The notes beneath the pieces were generated by a model. The model did no database searches, was not told the DNA's origin, and was given only the letters and a program-made list of their open reading frames with translations. DNA of 61,304 nucleotides from NCBI GenBank assembly GCA_944321885.1, contig CALUNB010000007.1:1-61304 (forward strand), given 5' to 3'. Of this stretch, positions 53,147 through 61,233 are shown piece by piece; position 1 is the stretch's first letter, and each line of letters starts with the position of its first letter. Source of the DNA: an uncultured Bacteroidales bacterium. Its GTDB lineage: Bacteria > Bacteroidota > Bacteroidia > Bacteroidales > P3. A program made the translations under genes and the position numbers.

Positions 53147-53292
53147 ATTTATTGGTTTTTGAGGCGGGGGCGGCAACCTTGCCGGTTCCGGAACTTTCTT
53201 GTTTCCCGGCACCGTTTCCGCCGGACCCGCTCGTGGTTGAAAATTTACGAGGCGCAAATATAATCAACCTTTTCGATTATCGTTGCTGCTTC

Positions 53293-53377
53293 GCAGCGAA
53301 GATAGGATGCGGTTCGGCATAGCCAAATTGGAAACTGCGTTTCCATTTGTCTCTGCGCTCACCTTTCGCTATCTTTG
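53293..53377 (+). repeat. Family C single copy C3
   Basis: Runs from about GCAGCGAAGATAGGATGCGG to CTTTCGCTATCTTTG. It matches C2a at about 85 percent by eye, including GTTCGGCATAGCCAAA and the middle TGGAAACTG. The right end is the promoter listed next. Confidence 0.85.
53346..53377 (+). promoter_or_regulatory. Predicted promoter in C3, near-leaderless start
   Basis: TTTG at 53346-53349, a 20-base spacer, then TATCTTTG at 53370-53377. The ATG at 53385 lies only 7 bases after the -7 box, so the transcript should have almost no leader and no Shine-Dalgarno site. Confidence 0.72.
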
Positions 53378-53384
53378 TCGCATC

Positions 53385-54482
53385 ATGGGCAAGAAATTTT
53401 CACTGTACAGGAATCCGGGTTCGTTGGACGAGGACACGCTTTTGGATTACAAAGAAGCGGTGAGCCGTTATCCTTATTGCCAATACGCCCGTTTGATGTT
53501 CCTTTTGAACCTGGAGCAGGTGGAAGACGAGAGTTCGTTCAAGTCGGCCTTGTCGTATGTGGCCATTGCCTTGCCCGACAGGATTCGTTTGAAAGAGCAG
53601 GTGGATGCCTTGGCATCCCCTCCGGCGGTCAAAAACGCTTCGGCGCAGCCCCTTTCTGTCAAGTCGGGTCCTATGCCAAACTTGTTTGGGCATGGGCGAA
53701 GCGGAGAAAATCGCGCGAACGCTTCTTTGCCGGTAGGAGAACCCCTTCCGCGGGCCAGTGTGCCGAATCCGGGTTCCCGGTCTTCCGCTTTGCCTACAGG
53801 TGTGACCCAACGGATCAAGGATGTCGGGTTCGTGCCGCTTGTGGAAACCCGGAACAGCTCAGGCCGGAAAGTGGAGGTGGAGCAGGTCTGGGCCATGTTG
53901 CATAAGGGAAAGGAAGCGGAAGAGGAACGGATGTCCATTCCGGGAAACATGACGTTGAGCGGCATGTTAGGTCTGGGTCGGACGGGTTTGGGTCAAACAG
54001 GAAAGTCCTTTTCTCCTGCGGAATCTGTTCCGGAGTCCGTGGACCCGGCTTCTCTTTCGGAAAACCTTGCCGGGGAAAGGCGGCATGTCCAATCTGGACC
54101 GCAACCGGGCCAAGGTGACGGGAAGGAAGTGCCTGTTTCTTTGGAGCGTGCCGGAAAAACACCGGTTCCACCGCAAGGTAAACCGTCCATGCCGAGGATT
54201 TCTGCCGATGAGTTGATTGCCCGTTTCCTGCGGAACGGAGGAGAACACCCCATCCGGATTGACGATGATTTCGATTACGCTTCTTTCGACCCCGACCAAG
54301 GCGGAGGTTCGGTGGAGGATTTCAGTTTCGGAACGGAAACTTTGGCGGAAATGTACCTCAAAAGCAACACGCCGGAGAAGGCAATTGCCGTTTATGAACA
54401 CTTGCGTTTGAAAAATCCCGAAAAAAGTAGTTACTTTGCCGAACTCATCAGAAAGGTGAAAAAGGATTATTCCATTAAATAA
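53385..54482 (+). CDS. TPR-like protein upstream of secG
   Basis: The start at 53385 gives MGKKFSLYRNPGSLDEDTLL, 365 residues. An N-terminal helical region (to about residue 85) is followed by a long low-complexity stretch rich in Gly, Ser and Pro (about 90-280). A C-terminal TPR-like pair closes it (SFGTETLAEMYLKSNTPEKA, IAVYEHLRLKNPEKSSYFAEL). It has no signal peptide. This type of gene commonly precedes secG in Bacteroidota; function unknown. The frame upstream of 53385 runs into repeat C3 and is not coding. Confidence 0.8.
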   Translation: MGKKFSLYRNPGSLDEDTLLDYKEAVSRYPYCQYARLMFLLNLEQVEDESSFKSALSYVAIALPDRIRLKEQVDALASPPAVKNASAQPLSVKSGPMPNLFGHGRSGENRANASLPVGEPLPRASVPNPGSRSSALPTGVTQRIKDVGFVPLVETRNSSGRKVEVEQVWAMLHKGKEAEEERMSIPGNMTLSGMLGLGRTGLGQTGKSFSPAESVPESVDPASLSENLAGERRHVQSGPQPGQGDGKEVPVSLERAGKTPVPPQGKPSMPRISADELIARFLRNGGEHPIRIDDDFDYASFDPDQGGGSVEDFSFGTETLAEMYLKSNTPEKAIAVYEHLRLKNPEKSSYFAELIRKVKKDYSIK

Positions 54483-54494
54483 TAGTAAGTTAAA

Positions 54495-54872
54495 ATGGGT
54501 TTCTACATTTTTATCTCGGTGTTGATCCTGATAGTATGCGTGCTGTTGGGTCTGATTGTGTTGATTCAAAACCCCAAAGGTGGTGGTCTTTCTTCGACTT
54601 TCGGCGGACAAGGGAACCAAATCATGGGAGTCCGCAAGACAGCCGATTTCTTGGAAAAGGGGACGTGGGGGCTTTCCATCGTATTGCTTTTCCTGAGCCT
54701 GATTGCGGCTTATTCGATTCCCAAACAGGGAAGCAATAACGGTACTCCGCAAACCGAGTTGTCGGTAGACCAGAATATGGTTCTTCCTACGCAGTTGCCC
54801 ACGGCTACGCCGGTTCCGGTTGCTCCGGCCCAGGAAGAAGCTCCGGCTGCCGAACCGGGCACCAACGAATAG
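54495..54872 (+). CDS. secG: Preprotein translocase subunit SecG
   Basis: SecG assists the SecYE channel. Two hydrophobic helices flank the conserved VLIQNPKGGGLSSTFGGQGN. The 125-residue length includes a Pro/Ala/Glu-rich C-terminal tail typical of Bacteroidota. It follows the TPR gene by 12 bases and ends at a terminator. Confidence 0.95.
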   Translation: MGFYIFISVLILIVCVLLGLIVLIQNPKGGGLSSTFGGQGNQIMGVRKTADFLEKGTWGLSIVLLFLSLIAAYSIPKQGSNNGTPQTELSVDQNMVLPTQLPTATPVPVAPAQEEAPAAEPGTNE

Positions 54873-54894
54873 ACTTTTTGTTTTCATTGTTTTG

Positions 54895-54924
54895 AGCCGC
54901 GTCCTTTGCCGGGCGCGGCTTTTT
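54895..54924 (+). terminator. Terminator after secG
   Basis: AGCCGCG and CGCGGCT stem with a 12-base loop, then TTTT. It overlaps the -33 box of the arsR promoter. Confidence 0.82.
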
Positions 54925-54952
54925 GTGTTTTTGGATAATGTTTGTATTTTTG
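54922..54952 (+). promoter_or_regulatory. Predicted promoter for arsR
   Basis: TTTG at 54922-54925, a 19-base spacer, then TATTTTTG at 54945-54952, a full match. The start codon is 21 bases downstream. Confidence 0.7.
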
Positions 54953-54973
54953 CGAACAACAAACAACTGAAGT

Positions 54974-55336
54974 ATGCCAGATAGGACAGAAGCAAACCAG
55001 GTACGACTTGCGCGTTTCGCCAAGGCGATGGGCCATCCCACACGTATTGCCATACTCCAGTTCCTTGCCCAGCACGATACTTGCTATTTCGGTGACATAC
55101 ATGAAGAGTTGCCAATAGCCAAAGCTACCGTGTCACAGCATTTGAAGGAATTGAAAGAGGCCGGATTGATCCAGGGGGAGATGGAAACTCCTAAAGTGAA
55201 ATATTGCATCAACAGGGAGAATTGGCAGTTGGCTTGCCACTTGTTTAAAGGATTTTTCGAGCAGGGTGTTGTAGCCAAGAAAGAGAGTTGCTGTGGATTC
55301 GCAATCCAAACTTCGTGCGGCAATAGCTTAAACTGA
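54974..55336 (+). CDS. ArsR/SmtB-family regulator
   Basis: This 120-residue winged helix has MGHPTRIAILQFLAQ, the recognition region LPIAKATVSQHLKELKEAGLI and a wing with GEMETPKVKYCINRE. The C-terminal Cys pair (KESCCGF) and Cys in the HDTC segment may bind metal or arsenite. The usual partner genes of such regulators (transporter, thioredoxin or reductase) are absent. Instead a hsdS scrap begins within about 20 bases of its stop, so a deletion may have removed its operon. Confidence 0.88.
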   Translation: MPDRTEANQVRLARFAKAMGHPTRIAILQFLAQHDTCYFGDIHEELPIAKATVSQHLKELKEAGLIQGEMETPKVKYCINRENWQLACHLFKGFFEQGVVAKKESCCGFAIQTSCGNSLN

Positions 55337-55349
55337 AGTCGGTTAAGGA

Positions 55350-55605
55350 AATATGTAAACAATATGATTATACCTCATTAGGTAACACGTCGTCTATTGC
55401 TACAGCCGTTAACTCAAAAATTATAAAAAGTATGCCGATAATAATGCCCTCCATTGATGTGCTACAACAGTTTCATAGTGTTGTTAGCCCTATTTTTGAT
55501 AGAGTGCAATCTTTATCGGATGAGTTGACACAGCTTGCAGAAACCCGCGATACTATTCTTCCAAAACTAATGTCGGGTGAACTTAAAATCAATTCATTAC
55601 ATTAA
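55350..55605 (+). pseudogene. hsdS: hsdS C-terminal fragment (type I specificity subunit)
   Basis: The frame is open from 55327, but recognisable HsdS sequence starts near 55359 with YDYTSLGNTSSIATAVNSKI. It continues through MPIIMPSIDVLQQFHSVVSP and ends with LAETRDTILPKLMSGELKIN, the usual C-terminal conserved helix of HsdS. About 80 residues remain of a normal 380-420. No N-terminal part and no hsdM lie upstream; the left flank is arsR. Confidence 0.82.
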
Positions 55606-55625
55606 ACAGCTAAAAACATCAAGCA

Positions 55626-56714
55626 ATGAATGACTTTGAAGAATATATAAGACAAGGCGAACCTCAGAAAAGAGAAAAAGGCTATGCCTGGCAGACCGCT
55701 ATTGGCTTGCAGGCGGTGGATGATTTGAAACCATCTGAATATCTGATACAGACGGCACGTCAGCATATTGAGGGTAATATAACTATCGAAGAAGCCAAAC
55801 GGCTGATTGATAGTTATTATCAGTCAAAGACTGTCAGAGCAGACATAGAAGACAGAACAGAAGAAGCTGATAAGGTTTCGGCACGTATAACCGAAATATT
55901 GTCGGAGAAGACGTTCACATTCTCGCCTGTTGAGTATATCACCATTCATCGCCGCCTTTTCGAAGGTATCTATAAATTTGCGGGAAAGATAAGAGATTAC
56001 AATATAACCAAAAAGGAGTGGGTGCTGAAAGGTGAGACCGTGCTTTATGCCAGTGCCGACAGCATACGCGAAACTCTTGATTATGATTTCACGCAGGAGA
56101 AGAATTTTATCTATAAGGATTTGAATATCAACGAGGCTATAACTCATATCGCAAAGTTCATATCTGGGATTTGGCAAATCCATGCTTTCGGTGAGGGAAA
56201 TACTCGCACAACGGCTGTATTTACCATCAAATACCTGCGCACTTTTGGATTCGATATCAGCAACGATGCCTTTGCAAATCATTCATGGTATTTCCGTAAT
56301 GCCTTGGTTCGTGCCAACTACAACAATTTGAGCAAGGGCATTTACGCTACCACTGAATATATTGAGGCATTCTTTCGGAATTTGATTCTGTCCGAGCATA
56401 ACGAATTAAAGAACCGGACAATGCTTGTACAGGAATCTTCTCCGCAAGATACTCAAAGTGCAGGTATGTCAAATAGGGCTGTGCAAAAGTGCAATATTTG
56501 CACTTTGAATTGCACTTTGGAAGAAATTGCAGTGCTTAACTTCTTGCGAGAACAACCTAAAGCCACGCAAAAAGAAATTGCCGCGCATATAGGCAAATCA
56601 GAGAGAACAATCAAGACAATTACCGTAAATTTGACCGAAAAAGGCATCATCGAGCGCAAAAACGGCAAAAGAAACGGTTATTGGGAGATTAAGATTGACG
56701 ATTTGAACCGCTAA
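55626..56714 (+). CDS. Fic-family protein with C-terminal winged helix
   Basis: This 362-residue protein is of the kind often embedded in type I restriction loci. The N-terminal part contains HIEGNITIEEAKRLIDSYY (resembling the inhibitory-helix region). The Fic core is RRLFEGIYKFAGKIRDYNIT, and the active-site loop is HAFGEGNTRTT at about residues 186-196. His, Phe, the acidic residue, Asn and Arg are kept; the usual Pro is Ala. A C-terminal helix-turn-helix (about 305-355: QKEIAAHIGKSERTIKTI) suggests DNA binding. Fic domains transfer AMP to proteins. The target is unknown. The gene is intact, unlike its neighbours. Confidence 0.87.
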   Translation: MNDFEEYIRQGEPQKREKGYAWQTAIGLQAVDDLKPSEYLIQTARQHIEGNITIEEAKRLIDSYYQSKTVRADIEDRTEEADKVSARITEILSEKTFTFSPVEYITIHRRLFEGIYKFAGKIRDYNITKKEWVLKGETVLYASADSIRETLDYDFTQEKNFIYKDLNINEAITHIAKFISGIWQIHAFGEGNTRTTAVFTIKYLRTFGFDISNDAFANHSWYFRNALVRANYNNLSKGIYATTEYIEAFFRNLILSEHNELKNRTMLVQESSPQDTQSAGMSNRAVQKCNICTLNCTLEEIAVLNFLREQPKATQKEIAAHIGKSERTIKTITVNLTEKGIIERKNGKRNGYWEIKIDDLNR

Positions 56715-57633
56715 ATTCTCATTTATGGAAGAGATAGGGAAACAGCATAAGAAATCCATACGCTTCTTTAATGACCGGGAAGTCCGTGCGGTGTGGGATG
56801 ATGAGAATAATTGTTGGTGGTTTTCTGCTACTGATATTGTCCGGGCCATCAACAATGAACCGGATTATACGAAAGCCGGAAACTATTGGCGATGGCTGAA
56901 ACGAAAGCTGAAGCAGGAAGGCATTCAACTCGTGAGTGCCACTCACGGGTTTAAATTCGAAGCCCCGGACGGGAAGTTGCGTGTGGCGGATGTTCTTGAC
57001 AGTGAGGATGTTGCTCTATTGGCCAAACATTATCCCAATAACAGGGCCAACGAATTCCTTGACTGGTTTACCTATAGCGACAATACATTGGACGGGCAGA
57101 GCCGGAAAAAGGCATATCAATTATATGAAAGTGGGTTATTGCATCGTCTTGAACCTGGCAGTTTGAAGTGTTTGCAACAGATTCATGCATACATTTTTGG
57201 CGGGCTGTATGATTTCGCAGGAAAAATACGCACCAAGAACATTTCAAAAGGCGGATTTACCTTTGCGAATTGTATGCATTTTCCTGAAGCGTTGCAAGTC
57301 ATTGAGCGAATGCCGGAAACAACCTTTGATGAGATTCTGGACAAATATGTTGAGATGAATGTCGCCCACCCTTTTATGGAAGGGAACGGACGCACTACCC
57401 GCATTTGGCTTGACTTGATGCTAAAACGGTCGCTCAAACGCTGTGTGGATTGGAGCCAGATAGACAAGAATGAATATTTGACGGCTATGCGTGAGAGTGT
57501 AGCAGACAGCACTCATATCAAAACTTTGGTAAAATCTGCACTGACCACAAGAATAGATGACCGTGAAATGTTTATGAAGGGGATTGACTATTCCTATTAT
57601 TACGAACAAAATGATTGATTCTCATTTATGGAA
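56715..57633 (+). repeat. 16-bp direct repeats bracketing the second Fic gene
   Basis: ATTCTCATTTATGGAA occurs at 56715-56730 and again at 57618-57633. Each copy contains the start codon and first codons of the downstream gene (the Bro-N/Fic gene and the hsdS half). The unit from one repeat to the next is 903 bases. Confidence 0.85.
56725..57618 (+). CDS. Bro-N-like domain fused to Fic domain
   Basis: This is a 297-residue protein. Residues about 10-105 (IRFFNDREVRAVWDDENNCW, WFSATDIVRAI, NYWRWLKRKLKQEG, then DGKLRVADVLDSEDVALLA) look like the Bro-N domain of phage antirepressors and DinD-type proteins. From about residue 122 a compact Fic domain follows with LQQIHAYIFGGLYDFAGKIR and a canonical catalytic loop HPFMEGNGRTTR at residues 215-226. 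It ends with the family tail DDREMFMKGIDYSYYYE. No clear built-in inhibitory motif is seen. It starts 10 bases after the first Fic gene. Confidence 0.83.
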   Translation: MEEIGKQHKKSIRFFNDREVRAVWDDENNCWWFSATDIVRAINNEPDYTKAGNYWRWLKRKLKQEGIQLVSATHGFKFEAPDGKLRVADVLDSEDVALLAKHYPNNRANEFLDWFTYSDNTLDGQSRKKAYQLYESGLLHRLEPGSLKCLQQIHAYIFGGLYDFAGKIRTKNISKGGFTFANCMHFPEALQVIERMPETTFDEILDKYVEMNVAHPFMEGNGRTTRIWLDLMLKRSLKRCVDWSQIDKNEYLTAMRESVADSTHIKTLVKSALTTRIDDREMFMKGIDYSYYYEQND

Positions 57634-58191
57634 CAGTGGAAAGAATATAGGCTGGGAGATTTGATAGTATTGAATTCAGGTGGAACTCCCGATAAGAACA
57701 ATAAGTCTTATTGGGAAGGGGACATACCATGGATAAGTGCCAAATTCATGTACGATGACTATTTGTATTCTTCAGAATTGAAAATATCTCAAGAAGGCTT
57801 GGCTAACGGCAGCAGATTAGCACCCAAGGGAAGCATCTTGTTGCTTACCCGAGGTAGTGGACTGTTTAACAGAATTCCTGTTTGCTACACTATGAGAGAT
57901 TTGGCTTTTAATCAAGATGTAAAGTGCATTGAATCAAAAGAAAAAGAACTCGTTTCTACAGAGTTTCTGTTTTATTGGTTGATGGGAAACAAGGATTCAA
58001 TCAGTACCATCTTAGAAACAACAGGCATTGGAGCAGGAAAGATTGACACTAACAGGCTAAAGGATATTCGAATATCGTTGCCCTCTAAAAAATACCAGCA
58101 GGCATTGATTGACTGTGCCAAATCTCTAATGTGCAAAATTGAAGTTAACAAGCGGATAAATGATAATTTAATACCAACATATTATTCCTAA
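57628..58191 (+). pseudogene. hsdS: hsdS N-terminal half (single target-recognition domain)
   Basis: The 187-residue frame starts MEQWKEYRLGDLIVLNSGGT and has one target-recognition domain (DIPWISAKFMYDDYLYSSEL, LLLTRGSGLFNRIPVCYTMR). The first conserved helix follows (ALIDCAKSLMCKIEVNKRIN). It stops at DNLIPTYYS, where a full HsdS would go on into the second domain. The sequence then runs directly toward hsdR. It could be a silent or half-size specificity gene; truncation at a deletion junction is simpler. Confidence 0.78.
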
Positions 58192-58237
58192 GACGTTTCA
58201 TTTCACAGAAGATTCATACGAACAAACGATAATCTCA

Positions 58238-60932
58238 TTGTTCAAGGATATGGGCTATGAATACCATTATGGCCCGGAACTTGACGCAGATACCAGCAGG
58301 GAACTTACCGATTCTACCATACCGGGAGCATTGCGCAAGGCTATGTTGGCTATAAACGGAGCGGACAAAGCCGCAGCCGTAGATGAAGCCATCCGCAAAA
58401 TTAGAGAACAATTCAGCCAACCTTTGGTAAGTGCAAACATAGCCCTCACCGATTGGCTGCAAAATGGGCTGGATGTGACCTTCAAAACCACCCAAGGCAC
58501 ACTGCGTAGCGACCATATCAAGATAATCGACACCGACAATATCAACAACAATTCTTTTGTGATTGCCAACCAATGGACGGTTACAAACGGCAAATCCACC
58601 AAACGCGCCGACATCGTGGTATTCATCAATGGTCTGCCAATCTCTGTTATTGAGTTGAAATCCCCATCTCGTGAGGTTACGAATTCGGAGGAAGCCCATC
58701 AACAGTTGCAGAACTATATGCGTATTGTTCCGCAACTCTTTACCGCTTGCCAAATGCTTGTGATAAGTGATATGGCAGACACACGGGTAGGCACGATAAC
58801 CGCCCCGCTTGACCGATATATGGAGTGGAAAACCACCGACGGAAGCTATGAAAGTACGGCGTTTGCGGACTTTGAAACCTTCTTCAACGGCATATTTGAG
58901 AAGCATCGGGTCATTGATATAATTGCCGACTTTACCCTGACAATGGGTGGCGATAAGAAGATACGCATACTCGCTGGCTACCACCAGTATTTCGCCGTGA
59001 AGAAAGCCCTTGAATGTACCAAGCAGGCCTTGCAGCGCAATGATGGGAAAATCGGTGTATTTTGGCACACGCAAGGCTCGGGCAAGAGCCTTTCAATGGT
59101 GTTCTATGCCCACCAACTCTTGAAAAATCTGCTTAGTGCGACTTTGCTTGTGCTTACCGACCGCCTTGACTTGAACGACCAACTGCACAGCACTTTTGCA
59201 TCGTGCAGCGACTATTTGCGTCAAAAACCTATCAAGGCTACCGATGGCGAAAACCTCTATGATTTGCTCGAAAAGCGCAAGAGCCACGGGATGATCTTTG
59301 CCAATATCCAAAAGTTCAAAGACCGCGACAAGCTTATCACCAGCCGTTCGGATGTGATTGTGATTAGTGATGAGGCCCACCGAACACAATCCAACACCAA
59401 GACCAAGGTTGATGCACAAACAGGAGAACTGAAACTCGGCTTTGCGGCCATCGTGCGCAAGCTCCTGCCCAATGCTGCCTTTATTGGCTTCACGGGTACG
59501 CCTATCGAACAAGACGACAACGACACGAGAGAGGTTTTCGGCAACTACATTGACATCTACGACATGACCCAAGCTGTGGAAGATGGTGCTACCGTGCCGG
59601 TCTATTATGAGAGCCGTTTGGTAAAATTGGATTTGGACGAGGATACGCTCAAATTGCTGGATGCCGAGTATGATAAGCTGGCGGAAGAAGGTGCTGACGA
59701 ACAAGACATCAAGCGTTCAAAGAGTGAAAACGCACGGCTTCGCGCCTTGCTTTCAGCCCCGCAAACCATCGACACGCTTTGCAAGGACATCATAGACCAC
59801 TATGAGAACAACCGTGCCGACTTGCTCACGGGCAAAGCCATGATAGTAGCGATTGACCGTGCTACAGGGATAGACATATACAAAAAGTTGATGGAGCTTC
59901 GCCCTCAATGGAGGGATATTGTCGGTGTGGTTATGACGCAGGGTAACCAAGACCCTGTGGAGTGGAACGACATCATTGGATCTGCCGCCCGTAAGGAAGA
60001 ATTGGCTCGCCAGTTCAAAGACAACGATTCACCGCTAAAAATTGCTATCGTAGTGGATATGTGGCTCACTGGCTTTGATGTTCCGTCGCTTGCCACAATG
60101 TATGTCTACAAGCCGATGAAAGGACACAACCTTATGCAGGCTATCGCCCGTGTAAACCGTGTGTTCCCTGAAAAGAGCGGTGGCTTGGTAGTGGACTACA
60201 TCGGCATTGCCAAGGCTCTCAAAAAGGCCATGCACGACTATACAGGGCGTGACAAGAAAAACTACGGCGACCCCAATATCAAGACAACCGCCTATCAACA
60301 GTTCGTTGCCGCACTCAAGCGTTGCCGGGAATGCATGAACGGTTACGACTATTCCGCGTTTTCAGATTGCTCCAATTTGCAACGTGCCAACCTCATCAGA
60401 GGCGGTGTGAACGTGTTGCTTGATAGGAATAACCTTGTTTCGTCTGAACCTACCACTCAAACTGATGAAAATGGTAACATTATTCTTGTGGATGCCGTTC
60501 CTGCCGAGGCGAGGAAAGTCTTTATGGAAGAAAGCAAACGCTTGTCACAGGCCGCTTCGCTTTGCCGCAGTTTGCTCACTCCTGCTGAACGCTTTGAGGA
60601 AGCATATTTTGAAGCCGTGCGGACATTGCTCTTGCGTCTTTCGGGGAACAATAAGATTACCCGAAAGATTATAGACGAGCGCATTACACAATTGCTAAAA
60701 GTGGCAATCAAGGCAGATGGCATTGTGGAAATTCTCAATACCAAAGGCTCGGAATTTTCACTCTTTGATGAGAGTTGATTGGAGGCAGAAAGAATCGGCT
60801 CGTGCCAAGATGCGTTCTATGGTGAAGCGATTGCTCAAAAGGTATAAGTACCCACCAGAGGAACAAGAGGCCGCCCTCGAAACCGTTATCCGGCAATGCG
60901 AACTTTATGCGGATTCGGATGAGGAATTTTAG
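58238..60932 (+). pseudogene. hsdR: Type I restriction endonuclease subunit R, damaged at both ends
   Basis: HsdR cuts DNA after ATP-driven translocation. In the long frame (to 60778) I see the nuclease motif ADIVVFINGLPISVIELKSP near residue 140, Walker A QGSGKS near 282, DEAH near 378, FTGTPIE and the final helicase motif MQAIARVNRVF. In-frame homologous sequence (FTEDSYEQTIISLF) extends upstream to about 58200 with no ATG, so only TTG or rarer starts remain. At 60775 the frame stops after SEFSLFDES. The conserved HsdR C-terminus (VDWRQKESARAKMRSMVKRL) continues in another frame at 60774-60932, so an internal segment is deleted with a frameshift. Confidence 0.85.
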
Positions 60933-61065
60933 CATGAAATGCTTCATCGAAAAATTATTCTTTCTTCCATGGAAGAAAAAGGTGGCATCGGCTCGTGTGC
61001 CGTGATAGGATATGGTATGCGGAATCCGGCTTTCGTGCATCGATGATGACAGATGGAGGAAAACA

Positions 61066-61092
61066 AAAAGCCCGGCTTTCGACCGGGCTTTT
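61066..61092. terminator. Bidirectional terminator between hsdR remnant and tRNA genes
   Basis: AAAAGCCCGG and CCGGGCTTTT form a perfect 10-bp stem with a 7-base loop. The symmetric A and T tracts serve both the island and the minus-strand tRNAs. Confidence 0.9.
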
Positions 61093-61105
61093 GTTTAAAA
61101 GAAGG

Positions 61106-61177
61106 AGCCTCGCAAGAGATTTGAACTCTCGACCTGCTCATTACGAGTGAGCTGCTCTACCGCTGAGCTAACGAGGC
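61106..61177 (-). tRNA. tRNA-Thr (anticodon CGU)
   Basis: On the minus strand: acceptor GCCTCGT with GCGAGGC, D-arm AGCTCAGCGGTAGAGC, anticodon loop CTCGTAA with CGT, and T-loop TTCAAAT. CCA is not encoded. The type I restriction remnant ends about 175 bases away. Confidence 0.92.
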
Positions 61178-61233
61178 TTGAAAGGAAACAACTTCCAGGC
61201 TTGAAAAACAACCCCTTTGCAAGAGTTCCTTTG

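Noticed and set aside
54974..55605. arsR-hsdS gene fusion
   Set aside because: The two are in different frames; arsR ends at its own stop with a complete Cys-rich tail.
55350..58191. Phase-variable hsdS inversion system
   Set aside because: The two hsdS pieces are in the same orientation, share no visible long inverted repeat, and no site-specific recombinase gene is present.
60944..61141. Open frame MSRSRVQISCEAP on the minus strand
   Set aside because: It is read partly from the tRNA-Thr gene and the terminator; a common artefact.
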